Shown here: positions 24,408-35,700 of the stretch, piece by piece
How the letters are laid out: each line of letters starts with the position of its first letter
Numbering within the stretch: the stretch's first letter is position 1
DNA from: Voacanga thouarsii
Taxonomy: Eukaryota; Streptophyta; Magnoliopsida; Gentianales; Apocynaceae
DNA: 64,000 bases
Reading direction: 5' to 3'
Assembly (NCBI GenBank): GCA_026120185.1
Contig: JANUWF010002280.1
Span: forward strand, 1 to 64,000
The notes under the pieces: model-generated
Seen by the model: the letters and a program-made list of their open reading frames with translations, nothing else
The model's database searches: none
What the model was told of the DNA's origin: nothing
Made by a program: the position numbers and the translations under genes

Positions 24408-24489
<82 letters not shown>
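24408..24489. repeat. (TTA)n microsatellite inside the CACTA element
   Basis: About 27 uninterrupted TTA units. The poly-Ile and poly-Tyr frames across it are artefacts. Confidence 0.95.
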
Positions 24490-24788
24490 GTTGAAATTAT
24501 TACCTCACAAGGAGATTTTGTTGAAATTATTATTGTAGGTGAAGATTCGCGAAGCAGATTAAATACATATTCCAGTATCGAAGCCATTTGGGATTGGGAC
24601 AAGCTAAATTAATGATACTATATTTTTTTGAAGGCCTAATACTTGGCTTTATGCATGTATCTAAATACTTAATACTCATGTTTGAACAACTTTTGAACAT
24701 TATGAAATTTATTGACTTATTCTTTAACATGGTGTGATATATTTGATTGTTTTTTAGTTTTAATGATGTCTATTTAACAATTGTGTGC

Positions 24789-24789
<1 letters not shown>

Positions 24790-24824
<35 letters not shown>
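24790..24824. repeat. (AT)n microsatellite
   Basis: A run of AT dinucleotides within the 3' part of the CACTA element. Confidence 0.9.
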
Positions 24825-24826
<2 letters not shown>

Positions 24827-24904
24827 CAGGGATAAAAAACATACTTTTTGGATAAAATCTAAATTATTATTATAATTTTTTGTCAAATATTTGATTTAAT
24901 TATT

Positions 24905-25408
24905 CAGATGGAGAATCTATTATGACGCTTTTTTTGGTCATCCGTTCCAACGTTTCATGACACTAAAAGCCCGTCATTTCAGAAGTTTATCGTAACGCTT
25001 CATTTTGTCATTTTTTCGGTCTTTCCTGACACATAAAAACATCATTTCAAAGCTCTATTATGATGGCATAGTGTGACATATTTGCTATGTTTCATGACAC
25101 CCAATTCTGTTATCCAAACAACCTATTGTAACCAATAAATATGTCACGTATAAATGTGTCATCGAAACTTATCTATTGTAACAAAAAATTTTGTCATAAT
25201 AACATGAGTTTACTGACACAATTTTTTGTCACTTAAAACACATATTATGATGCTTTTTTCCGTAACTATAAACAATCTTGGATGACGCTGAAAAGCGTCA
25301 CGGAACCTATTGTGACGGCTATACGCATGACGCTCTTTGAAAGCGTCAGCAGCTAAAAAGCGTCACTATAGCTCTCTATAATGACGCTTTTTAGCGTCAT
25401 TATAGCCA
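24905..25408. repeat. CACTA 3' subterminal repeats
   Basis: Repeated variants of TATTATGACGCTTTTT and TTTCATGACAC occur roughly every 30-45 bp in both orientations, up to the terminal inverted repeat. They are candidates for transposon-protein binding sites. Confidence 0.75.
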
Positions 25409-25423
25409 TTTTTTCTAGTAGTG
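25409..25423 (-). repeat. CACTA terminal inverted repeat, right
   Basis: TTTTTTCTAGTAGTG, followed by the ATT target duplication at 25424-25426. Confidence 0.93.
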
Positions 25424-25711
25424 ATTTAAGATTCTAAATTATGTATAAATAGATCGTTATTTTTTAAAAGACAAAACTCTAATATAAATATATGTATTCC
25501 AAAAATCTTTAGTATCTTTTGTTGGGTATTTTTCGTTGTCCATTTCCCAAAATTTTTAAAAATAATAAAATTCTTTACAATTATATTTTTTATTTTTTTA
25601 AAATTTTCAAAATTATAATATTATTATTTAATATGTAATTTACCTCCCCAATCAAGTTAATCTGAGGTGTTTTCCTCTATATATAGTTGGAAACTTGGCA
25701 TGTTTAGGGAT
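25424..25711. repeat. Right half of the split dispersed repeat
   Basis: The match to the copy at the window start continues here. 25427-25470 corresponds to 812-860, and 25470-25705 corresponds to 1-260. Confidence 0.8.
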
Positions 25712-25801
25712 AGGGGCGGACCTATATGGGCAGACCTACATATAGGGTTGGGGCCCCAAAAATTTAAAAAAATATATATACATATGTATGTATAATATAT
25801 A

Positions 25802-26720
25802 CACTACAAGAAAAATATATTTTCGCAACCACTGAATTTCGTAGGAAAAATGATCAATTTGGTTGTAAATAATCAATTGCAAAGGCATTGCAACGGAAAA
25901 ATTCTCATTGCTAATTGCGGGGGTTGCAATTGCTTTTGCAACCATAAGCACCGTCGCAATGATTTATTTTCCACAAAAAATGCCTCTTTTTACAACCTTT
26001 TTTTTTTTTCGTTGTAAGAAATCTCAAATCTATCCAAACTAAATGCAACAGTTCTTTTTCCATTGCATGACCGTTGCAAATATGTTTTTTTTAATGGATT
26101 TTGTTCGTTGTAAAAAAAATTATTGCTCGTTGCAAATATTTAATATTATAATTATTTTTTATTTTAAAATAAATATTTAATTAATTCCTATCACTTTTAA
26201 ATGTGTTCCTACTTCTATGCGTTCCAAAATTTTATGACGCATAATTTCTGACTCTTATTATATAAGTGTCCCTAATTTTACAACGCTTATGTTTGCTACT
26301 GTCGCCTAATTTACTAATATATATTATATAGAATTTTTTTACGACACGTTGTGTATAAGTGCATCCAAATTACCGACACAAGATTACGCTTGAATCCCAT
26401 TTTTTGCTACACTATGATTGTGTAGCATCCCAAATATGGCAACACTTTGTTTACATAAATGTCCTTAACATGACGACACATAATTCTAATTTTTTCATTT
26501 TCTTATTGACGAAATAATCCACAACAATCCAAAAAAATGTCCCAAAGTAACGACGTGTAAGTATGATTGTGTCCCTTTTTAACAACACTAATTTTTCCGT
26601 AATGTCCCAAAATTTAGCATCACTTTTTTTGAATGTCCCAAAATTCACGACATATGATTACTATTGTGAAATTTTTTGGTACACAATTTCTCCATAAAAT
26701 ATGAAATATAATTTAAATAT
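25802..26720 (+). mobile_element. Second CACTA-like terminus with subterminal repeats
   Basis: CACTACAAGAAAAAT at 25802 is a classic CACTA end. It is followed by repeated GTTGCAAA/GCAACGG-type motifs in both orientations up to about 26140. A second set of TGTCCCAAAATT...ACGACA motifs then runs to about 26690. The matching right end was not found, so the element may be truncated or its end decayed. The PRP3 fragment follows. Confidence 0.6.
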
Positions 26721-27173
26721 TCAAAATATATAATTCAAATATTCATATAAAAAACAAGTAAACTAATATTTGATTACAAAATATTCAACTAATTCTCAAC
26801 CATAAACATCTCTTCGCATAAAAGATGTTTTGAAAGTTTCAATATCATTTGAATCTCAACATTGAAAAAGTCTGAGAATCAAGTATTGTTAATCACTCTC
26901 ACAACAATATCTGTAATACTTCCTACTTCCAAACTTTATTTCTCCTGGGTTAACAAACCCCAAACCGGTTTCAGCATGTTCTGTTGTAACATGTTGTAGC
27001 TACTGAAAGAAGAAAATTTCGGGAGTTACGTAGAGGCATCACAAAAGTCTAAGAATAGGTTGCGATTGTAACGGTTTGCTAGGAAAAATATAAAAACTAT
27101 CAAATCACCTTTGCAAGGAAAGAATCTGGGCATAAGTTTGTATAGGATTCCAATCACAGCCAATCTTGTCAAT

Positions 27174-27945
27174 TTACCACCACCACTCAATCTTTGGAAT
27201 TGGTTCCCCCTTCAGTTTTTCTTTGGTGATAACCCTTTCTAATACCTGTATAAGATTTAGGCTTATATCTAGCTCGGACTTCGCCTTTGCCAGTTGTGCT
27301 TGCTTTGCCTTTAGCTCTTTGGCCTGTAATTTTCCATATTTACTCTTGTCAAAGTAAATGAAATATTTAATAATTGAAACAAGTTGAGGGGAAAGCAAAG
27401 AATGCAAATAAGAGGAAAAAAGAGCGGCACTCATACACACACAGAACATAAGAAAATGACTTACCCTCGACTTAATTTGTTCAGCAACTTTTGACCATTT
27501 TCCTTCCTCTACAAACTGAAAACTCATCCTTTTGGGCCTTAAGATCTTGTTTTTGTTAATGCCCTTCCTTGCATCAAAATGAGGATTTTTTTCAGGATCA
27601 ATTTCCAAATCGGGTTTAAGTATCTAGAATGCATCTTTTTTTTGCTTGTTGATGTTAACCTGGAAAATTTGCCAGTACACATACATAAATAAATACAGAG
27701 ATTTTTTATAAGACTAAATTAGAAATATAGAGACGAAAACATAGATTTATCAAATGATAACCTTCACTAGAAATGTAGGCATACCTTAAGTGTACTCAGG
27801 TTATTTATCTTAGGCATTATGACATTGCCATGTTCATCGATTTCTCTGCCTAATGGATCTAGTGGGAGAATAGGTGCTTTGGTAAGCTTTGGCTAAACTG
27901 AGATTTCTGGTGGCATCTGTCCAAGAAACATATTTATTAGGGGAC
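27174..27945 (-). pseudogene. PRP3: Captured PRP3 (U4/U6 snRNP splicing factor) fragment
   Basis: Three exon-like pieces lie on the minus strand. The first is about 27945-27785: APILPLDPLGREIDEHGNVI and NNLSTLK, then a GT donor. The second is 27659-27465: LEIDPEKNPHFDARKGINK and RPKRMSFQFVEEGKWSKVAE, then a GT donor. The third is about 27355-27174: LQAKELKAKQAQLAKAKSEL, ERVITKEKLKGEPIPKIEWW. The order matches the middle of plant PRP3, a U4/U6 snRNP protein. Two in-frame stops (near 27890 and 27625) and the lack of both gene ends make it a dead fragment. It probably lies within the CACTA-like element starting at 25802. Confidence 0.83.
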
Positions 27946-28099
27946 CAAACTCAAGATCCTACCAAAAACCCATCTTAGCAGCAAGCTCTTACGCACGTGA
28001 TAATTACTAAATCTGTCAACCTGATAAGTAGTTACCTTTACATGTGTTTTGACATTTCTTTTCTTTTCTTTTTCTTCTTAATCTCGAAATATCAAGTGC

Positions 28100-29030
28100 T
28101 GCAAAAAAGAACTAGTAAATTAATATGAGTTCGATCTCTATCAAATGTCTGATTTTTACTTGGCACAAAAATTTTGAAAAATATTCAGTTATAATTAAAT
28201 TACTACGTTTTCTTCCAAGACAAAAGTTCGTGGCCTTTCCTCTCACCATTCTTTCTTGTCCAGATAATTGGCTTTAGAAAGTATACACTTGAATTGCATT
28301 GTGTCAATAATTGGCTTTAGAAAGCAAAGGAGCATGTTTTGGATAGCATTTGTGTGGAGGAGACTTTTCATTTAGTTAAAAATGGAAGTTAGCATTAAAG
28401 TGTTAAAGGAATAGAGACACAGAGTGTCAAAAATTTTCTATTCTTGTATTTAATATCACGCCTTTATCCCTTAACATGCCAAGTTTCCAAGGACCTTGTC
28501 TTTTCTTGTTTTCCTTGTGCTTCTGGGCTCAATAATTGGCTTTAGAAAGCATACACTTGAATTGCATTGTGTCAATAATTGGCTTTAGAAAGCATACGAG
28601 CAAGTCCTGGATAGCATTTGTGGGGGGAAGAGTTCTAATTCCGTTAAAAATTGAAGCCAATAGGGGCTAGGTTTCTATAATAAGAGTAGTCACGTACCAT
28701 TTTAAATCTGACCAAACTTTTTACTTATAAAAAGAGTAATAATAAAAATATAAACTAATGAAAAATGTTAAAAAATTTAAACATTCAACTTAAAGTTATT
28801 CAACAATAAATAAGAAATATTAAGAATTTTTTATTCTCATTTTTGAAGCCTTAAATAATATTTTCTATATGATATCTTTATATCGAAACATACCACTAGG
28901 CAGAATACTTATATTTGTATAGAAAATTTTTATCGTCCGAAAGAAAAATAGTTGTCTCATTTGTACGTAATTTACAATTTGATTTCATTTATATACATAA
29001 TTCTCAATCGTAAAATAATCAATAATAGCT
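28100..29030 (-). repeat. Inverted copy of the dispersed repeat at the window start
   Basis: In reverse complement, 28120-28200 matches 665-745, 28240-28490 matches 240-430 and 28690-29030 matches 810-1130. 28260-28400 and 28520-28660 are two similar copies of the AATTGGCTTTAGAAAGCATA region. Confidence 0.7.
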
Positions 29031-30022
29031 CGAAATATTTGTTGGCTTTCAGAGGTTGGTTTACATTTTCTATACTGTAAATAGTTTGTAGGGAAAACGG
29101 CCATTTAGTCCTTGCACTACTTTTCTAGTATTTTTTGTGTTATTAAAATTTGATTTTTTTCTGTGTTTCCGAAGCATGGGTTGGGTGTTTTCTATTATTG
29201 GACCAAATAAAGGGATTTGGCGATCACTTTTCGAATTGCTATGGGTGGATTTTTCTTTTTTTCTTTTTAATCCTCAAGCATCCAAAAATTGATGCCTTTT
29301 ATTAGAAATGTCCAATCAGGGTTTTTAACTAAAAAAAAGCTTTAGATATCAAGGCATCTCCTCTATCTAATTTGGGTCTAGAGAAATTCCTCAGTCTAAT
29401 TATTTTATATGCCGTACTATAATTTAAAAAACCAGCTTTGAATCTTGAGAAATCTCCTCTCTCTATTTTTGTAGTATTTCTTTATAAGCCATTCTATTAT
29501 CTAAATAAAATTGCAAAAATCTCCTTTAACGAGATGATCATGTGACAAAGTATTAACCTAATTTAGTTAAAGTCACTATTTATTGGACGATTTGTCCTAG
29601 ATTTCAATTGCGTTCTCATCCTCGTTGTATCATTAAAAAAAAAAAGTGATCATTCAAAAGACTAAAGAAAGAAAATGCATTTCTCCAATTAACTTAACAA
29701 AAAAAATACTTATATATAGATTTGTTTTACAAATTAAATTATTGAAAACTTATATGACGGAATATTACATATTATATATTTTAGAAAAGTATAAATTTAA
29801 CACACATAATATAAAAAAAGTGATACTTATTTTAAGAACCAATAAGAAAAAGGAAAAACGAAATGACTTTCAATTTGGCATGCCATCACATCACACTCTA
29901 AAACGAAGGAGGTCGGAGTCCGGCACATACTACAATTGGGGGAAATCATTTCCAGATTCATGCAACAATTTGGCAGCAGGTGGCCTTAGGAATAAATATA
30001 GCAAAATAATAGTACTAATAAA
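29031..30022. other. Intergenic, downstream of the DUF247 gene
   Basis: AT-rich. The frame overlapping the end of the DUF247 gene (29646-30065) has AT-driven composition and no recognised domain. It may include the DUF247 3' untranslated region. Confidence 0.4.
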
Positions 30023-31467
30023 TCAAGAATGGGATTGTTTTAACTGTGCCACCGCTACCACATAACTCAGCACACTAAAGACTGTTTGCGCAATGGTAAG
30101 GATGAAAGCTATTATAGCTACGTATTTGAACTTTTCCCATGGAAAGCTTGAATAATCTCTCATTTGCTGCATCACATGTCGATGATCGCGATTGGTGTCC
30201 GTTTCCTTCAGATTTTTCAACATTCTCAGAAACCTCTCCTTATAGTAAGGCTTGCTTGCTTCAATGATTCCTCCTGAGGCCAGGGCATGGACATCTTCAT
30301 ATGTTGAAATAAGCCTGTTCATGAATCCCAGATAGGACCTTACCTCGCTCTGTTGCTGATAGATTTCATAGTACTTCAAATTTTTGAACAGCATATCTGT
30401 CTCTCGATTCACGGGGATCGTAGGTAGGTAAAGACGAGCATACACCATGCGACTCTTTAATTTAATTCCTCTAGTTCGAACTCCATTCGATTTCCAGAAG
30501 TAAATTCCCCTTTTGCCAAGACCAGAGACACAGAGTTCTTTATCATTGCTTAAAACTTCGATATTGGATGTTCCTCCAGCTTCCAGATCACCTTCTTCCT
30601 CGTCCTCTTCATCATTTTCATTAGAGTCATTTCTTGAACCTCGCGGGCCGAGCACCAAAATTTGGAGGCCATGGAGCAAGTCAGAAGGTTGTTCCTCTGA
30701 CCAATAGGTACTTCTTGCAGGCACTTTCAATAGAGTTGAAGATGTTTTAGGATTGGCATACTCTATTGCTGGCGGTATCAACAAATCATACAAGACCTCC
30801 TTAGACAAAAAATCTATGGGTCTATCCCATCTCTGATGCTCTGCTATGACATTTTGGAAGAAGGTTTGCTTCATTAACTCGTTAAGGACTACAAGAGGAA
30901 CCTGATTTCCCACATAAAACATCGACTTTATCCACCCTTGAGCAACTTTTTTATCCTGCTTTGTCCCAAAAGTTATGTGATTGTCTGGATATCCCAATTG
31001 CTCGGAAGCCCCAAGAATGAACAGTGCTAATTGGAGGAAGAAACAGCCATCTTTTATCATCATCCATCGGAATCGAGAATCACTCAAGCCATCCAATGCT
31101 TCATCTGCATTATAAGTAGCCCTAGCTCTTTTCTCTACTCTTCGGATAGCAGACAAGTATCTTCGGTTTCTTCCTTTTCTTTCGCAGGCGTGTTTTTCAA
31201 CACCTGCTGCCAAGCATTCTCCTTAGCACCTTCCATTGAGTCATTTGCACAATAAAATGGCCCAAATCTGGGAAGCAATGTATCGAGCCCTCCGAGACTT
31301 GCACGGTCGGACTCAGAACACTTGTGTATCTTGCGTAGTGGCCTCTTGCTAGCTCTATTCAGTGGGAGGGCCTCGATTTCTCTTGGATTCTTGCCTATGG
31401 GTTTATATTGGTGCCCTAGACCTATCGTCCCTTGTCGCGCTAGTGATTTCTGGTGCTTCATCTGCAT
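30023..31467 (-). pseudogene. DUF247 (UPF0481) family protein gene with one apparent frameshift
   Basis: DUF247 proteins are plant-specific membrane-anchored proteins of mostly unknown role; some act in self-incompatibility. The main frame (31213-30023) shows RYLSAIRRVEKRARATY, SRFRWMMIKDGCFFLQLALF, WIKSMFYVGNQVPLVVLNEL, SNDKELCVSGLGKRGIYFW, VYARLYLPTIPVNRETDML and LKYYEIYQQQSEVRSYLGFM. A carboxy-terminal membrane segment, YVAIIAFILTIAQTVFSVLS, follows. The amino-terminal part (FGPFYCANDSMEGAKENAWQ) is in another frame starting at the ATG at 31465-31467; the two overlap at 31135-31213. One short indel would join them, so it may be a recent pseudogene, an assembly error or an unusual intron. 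An acidic run (NDEEDEEEGD) sits mid-protein. Confidence 0.82.
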
Positions 31468-32794
31468 TTTGGGTCACTGAGCGTTGAGAGAAGGAAGCTT
31501 CAATGAGTAGTTGAATCTCACTGGTGATTTACTGCCTGCAAGACGACTACTATAGTCTTCTTCATCATTTGCTACCTGCTTAGGTCACCGTTGACTAGGA
31601 AAAGAAGTGATCAAAAGAAAATGGGCAAAATGAACCGAATTTTTTTTCACTTTCTACTAGTCTAATTTTTTTATAAAAAAAATCGAACTAAATGTTAGAA
31701 ATATAATAATTACATAAAAATCAAAAACAATAAATAAAATTTTTAATCATACCTTATAAATATATAATAAAAATATCTCACTAATATAATATTAAATTAT
31801 AATACCTTAACTATTTGATTTTTTTTCTCTTCCGTACTTTCTTTTATACTTAGATACAACGATGGAGTAATATTAAAGGATTAAAGATTAGCTGAAAATA
31901 GTTAGAATGGAAGAAGGGAGCGCAAGGCCAAACTGTTTCATTATATGTTATTAAATTAGAAATTCTTATATATATATATATATATATATTTTCATTATAT
32001 ACTTAAAATAATAATTCTTTAATTAGATAATATCAATTTTGTAAGGGAAAAATATGCCGATTATTATTGAGCTTTCACAAATTTTGATTTTCACTATTAA
32101 ACTTTAAAATATATAATTTTAACTTTTAAATATTTAAAACACTTAAAAATTATTTTCCCATCAATTAAAACTGTTAAGTATTTACGGAAGTTTATCACAT
32201 AACTCCCATATGACTTCCTATTTTATAGATATTTTTGTCTACTCATATTCTTCACAATGTGGTGCTAAGTTTTCTTCTAATTTTTGCAAAGTAATTTTTG
32301 TATATTATAGAAAAAGATTGTTACGACTTCTCTTAAATAAAATGTTTATGTAAGTGATATTTTTATTAATATATTAGATTATTAATCTCACAATTAATAT
32401 TTTTAATTAATTAGAAAAATAATAAAAAAGTTTATACATTAGAAAAAAATTTATAAATAGACGTGCATTATACATCTAAATTCAGTCCTAGAAAAATCTA
32501 GGTTTGACAACATGTAAGCATGCATGATTTTTTCACTCTAGGATAGATACCGTAATAGCGTTACGAGTATAATAGAACCACCTACCAAGGAATTTGTTTA
32601 TTATAATTTAAAAAAAAAAAAACTCTTAAAGAATTCTTTATCGACCAGTGCCATTCCATCTCAAAAAGACGTCACTTTTGCCTAGGGGAGGACCTCATAG
32701 TTGCAAGCAATTTTGACCAACGGCTGAGGAGGCTCCGATTTGGAAAGAAGTCGGAAACTCCCAGCTGATTGCTGTCATCCCTGGCCACAGAGAG
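31468..32794. promoter_or_regulatory. Shared upstream region of the divergent DUF247 and NLR genes
   Basis: 1,327 bp of AT-rich DNA between two divergent start codons. 31617-32040 is closely repeated at 39237-39700. An AT-dinucleotide run lies at 31968-31990. No specific promoter element can be assigned with confidence. Confidence 0.5.
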
Positions 32795-35700
32795 ATGACC
32801 ACCGTGTTTACTGTAGCCGCTCTACTTGAAAGGCTTCTTTTTTTGCTTCCTGATGCAACTCCTAAAATCGAACCTTTACGTGCACAGTTGAAGCAGATCA
32901 TTGAAGTTGCAGATGCATATCGGAACATTACCGATGAGCAGGCCAAAGCAATCATGAATGTTTCTTACGCTCTTGAGGATCAGATCGAATCATATGTTCG
33001 CAATGTTTCATCGAGAAGGAATGGGTTCCTTAGCAGGATTTTCAAAAGATCGAGCGAGCAATTCAAAGTCATCGAGAATCTCCTGGAAATATTGTCTGGT
33101 AAGATAATCCAGCTCCCTACGCTCACAGACAGTTCTCCAGGTCCAAAACATCATGGCCCTGAAATCGTTGAGCATCGCATATTGTCTTCCAGAGCTGCAT
33201 TAGCTGCGGATACGGAGGGAATTATCGGAATGGAGGATGCTAAAAACAAACTGGTGTCTGATTTAACCAGTGGAGCCTCGCAGCTTACTTTGGTTTCGAT
33301 TTTTGGCATGGGGGGGATAGGCAAAACAACTATGGCTGTGGAATTATTCAGAAGCCCTGCAATTCGGTACCATTTCCACCGTCTCGCTTGGATTTGTGTA
33401 TCCGAGGAGTATGAAACGAGGCACATTCTGCAGGTAGTCCTTTCCCAGATATCTAATAGAAGGGACGCCATAAGCCTAAACCAAGACGTGTTGGCCGAAC
33501 GTATTTACAAGAGTCTAAAAGGACAGCGCTATCTGATAGTGTTGGACGATATCTGGTCTGCTGACACTTGGTTTAGTCTGCGCATGGTCTTCCCAGATGA
33601 CAACAATGGATCAAGAATACTAATTACCACCCGGATGGAAGATATAGCAAATCAAGTGGGCAGTGTTATCCACCCGATAAGACCTTTAACGGAAGAGGAA
33701 AGTTGGTCGTTATTCAGACGTAAGGTTGAGCTAGTCGGTAAGTCTCTTCGTTATATCCAGATATTAACTTCTTCAGGATTCAAGTTATGCTAATACAGAC
33801 TACTATAATTGTTACATGGATTATTTTAGAAAATTTGAATTCTCTCTCTTCTAATTGAAGGAAATTGTACAATTTTACAGATTAAAGGGGGAGGGTGGTG
33901 TCGGTATTCATCCATTTAGGTTTTGGATGTCCGTAGTATGGAAATTCCTCTTGCCACATCTGGTCGAAACGCAGGGTGAAAATGTACTATTAGAAGGGTG
34001 AAACATTAAAGGTTTTGTGACTTTGGCGGGCTTAAAATAACCCTTATTCATTCTCATAATATAAGTTGTATCAACAAGAATTAAATTTTTCGAAATCAAG
34101 GCATTTTACATGTTGAACTACTTAAAATGTTTTAGAGAAAACTATTTAGGGAATTGGAAGTGTAGTGTTTAGGTTTAGAGAGAAAAGTAATATTAAATAA
34201 AATACAGATAATATTAGATAAAATCGTTAATGTCCATTAAAATTTACAAAAAACTGTATATTTTGAGTAGAGAAATTAGTTCTAGAAAAACCTATGGTAT
34301 AAGATGGACGGAGTATTCGCAGATTGCTCAGAAAAGGTTCAATTACAAAAACTAGCGCTCTTGTTCTGTCAAGTTGTTTTTGGGATTTTCTGCCTTCTCT
34401 TTGTTCGGTAGTATTATTGACAAGCATATACTTGCAGGAACAATGATCAATCTAGAGAAAGAGCAAATTGGTCGGGAAATAGTAAGGCAGAGTGGGGGTC
34501 TACCATTAGCTATAGTTACGCTGGCTGGTGCGTTACGAGGAAGACCATTAGATGAGTGGAGGCGGGCCCTTGAGCAGATTAGTAATCCAAGTTCGGATTT
34601 GGACCGACTTTTCGATGCATTAAATTTTAGCTACAATTACTTGCCACTTCACTTGAGGCCCTGTTTACCCTATTTGGGTACTTTCCCAGAAGATGCAGAG
34701 ATAGAAATGGACACACTATGTCAACTATTGATCGCTGAAGGTCTGGTTTCAATGGTGGATACAGGAAATGAAGAAACAATGATGGATGTTGCAGCACGGT
34801 ATTTAGATGAATTGGAGAAGAGAGGTTTTGTCGAAATTCCAGAAGACAAAGTGTCAGGACAACGCAAGTCTTGCATGATTCATGACCTGATACGAGATTT
34901 CTGCGTAAGGAAAGGAAAAGAAGATGAATTTTTTGAGGTCATAGACCTGGGAGATGAGAATGATCAGACTATGACTTCAGCAATTAGGCGTGCCATATAT
35001 TTGGACCGGTATGAATATACCCATTCTCACCTCTACGGAAATGCAAATTACCTTCGGTCTCTTCTATTCTTCAGTACAAGCAAATCTGAAACAGGGATAA
35101 TCTGGCCAAGAGATATACCTAATCTGGATCACTTTATGTGGGTAAGAGTTCTGTATGTGTCTGGTGTTGATTTTAAGGGTGGAAAGCTTCCAAAAGGAGT
35201 AGAGAAACTTGTGTATCTGAGGTACCTAAGTTTCAGGGAGTGTTACCTGGAGGAATTGTCTTCTTCAGTCGGCAATATGCTCTACCTGCAAACTCTTGAT
35301 TTGAGGATAAGAAATGAATGTGAATTGACCATACCCGATATCTTGAATAACTTGGAAAACTTGAAGTATCTGTATTTGCCTCTCGCTTACCGAACTCATA
35401 ATCACGAGAAGTTACACCTGGGAAAACTGAAGGAGCTGGAAATACTTGAAAACTTCGATACCAGTCAATGCAATGTCGACGACCTTCCTGGGTTGACCAA
35501 GCTTAAGGAGCTGGTGATAACTATAGACGGAGACATCTCAGACATTGAGAGATTCTTGGAGGCTCGAGTATTGCGTTCAACATCGCTCAACATTAGAAAC
35601 TTTGATTGTCACTCCAAAAGAAGGTTCTCTGCCATGGAAAAGGCGTTCAACTCTAGTGCTCTTGAATCTTTTGGAGTAGTAGGGTACCTAGGCAAACTGC

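Larger units (their letters stand above)
20435..25423 (+). mobile_element. Non-autonomous gene-carrying CACTA transposon (Pack-CACTA)
   Basis: This is a 4,989-bp element. It has 15-bp perfect terminal inverted repeats CACTACTAGAAAAAA (20435-20449, and its complement at 25409-25423) and a 3-bp target duplication ATT (20432-20434 and 25424-25426), both canonical for CACTA elements. Subterminal regions carry repeated TAATGACAC and TATGACGCTT-type motifs. No transposase gene was seen. Instead it holds host gene pieces with introns, including BRCA2 exons, all on the plus strand. Removing it restores continuity with the repeat copy near 803-840, an independent proof of its borders. Confidence 0.93.

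Noticed and set aside
24299..24612. Two overlapping frames with poly-Ile and poly-Tyr stretches
   Set aside because: They are translations of the TTA microsatellite, not genes.
20435..25423. Could this be an intact host BRCA2 gene rather than a captured fragment?
   Set aside because: Only the first OB-fold region is present, foreign exon pieces precede it, and everything lies exactly between transposon ends with a target duplication.
29646..30065. 139-residue plus-strand frame overlapping the DUF247 3' end
   Set aside because: Antisense to the real gene at its end and AT-driven (Ile/Lys/Asn/Tyr) elsewhere.
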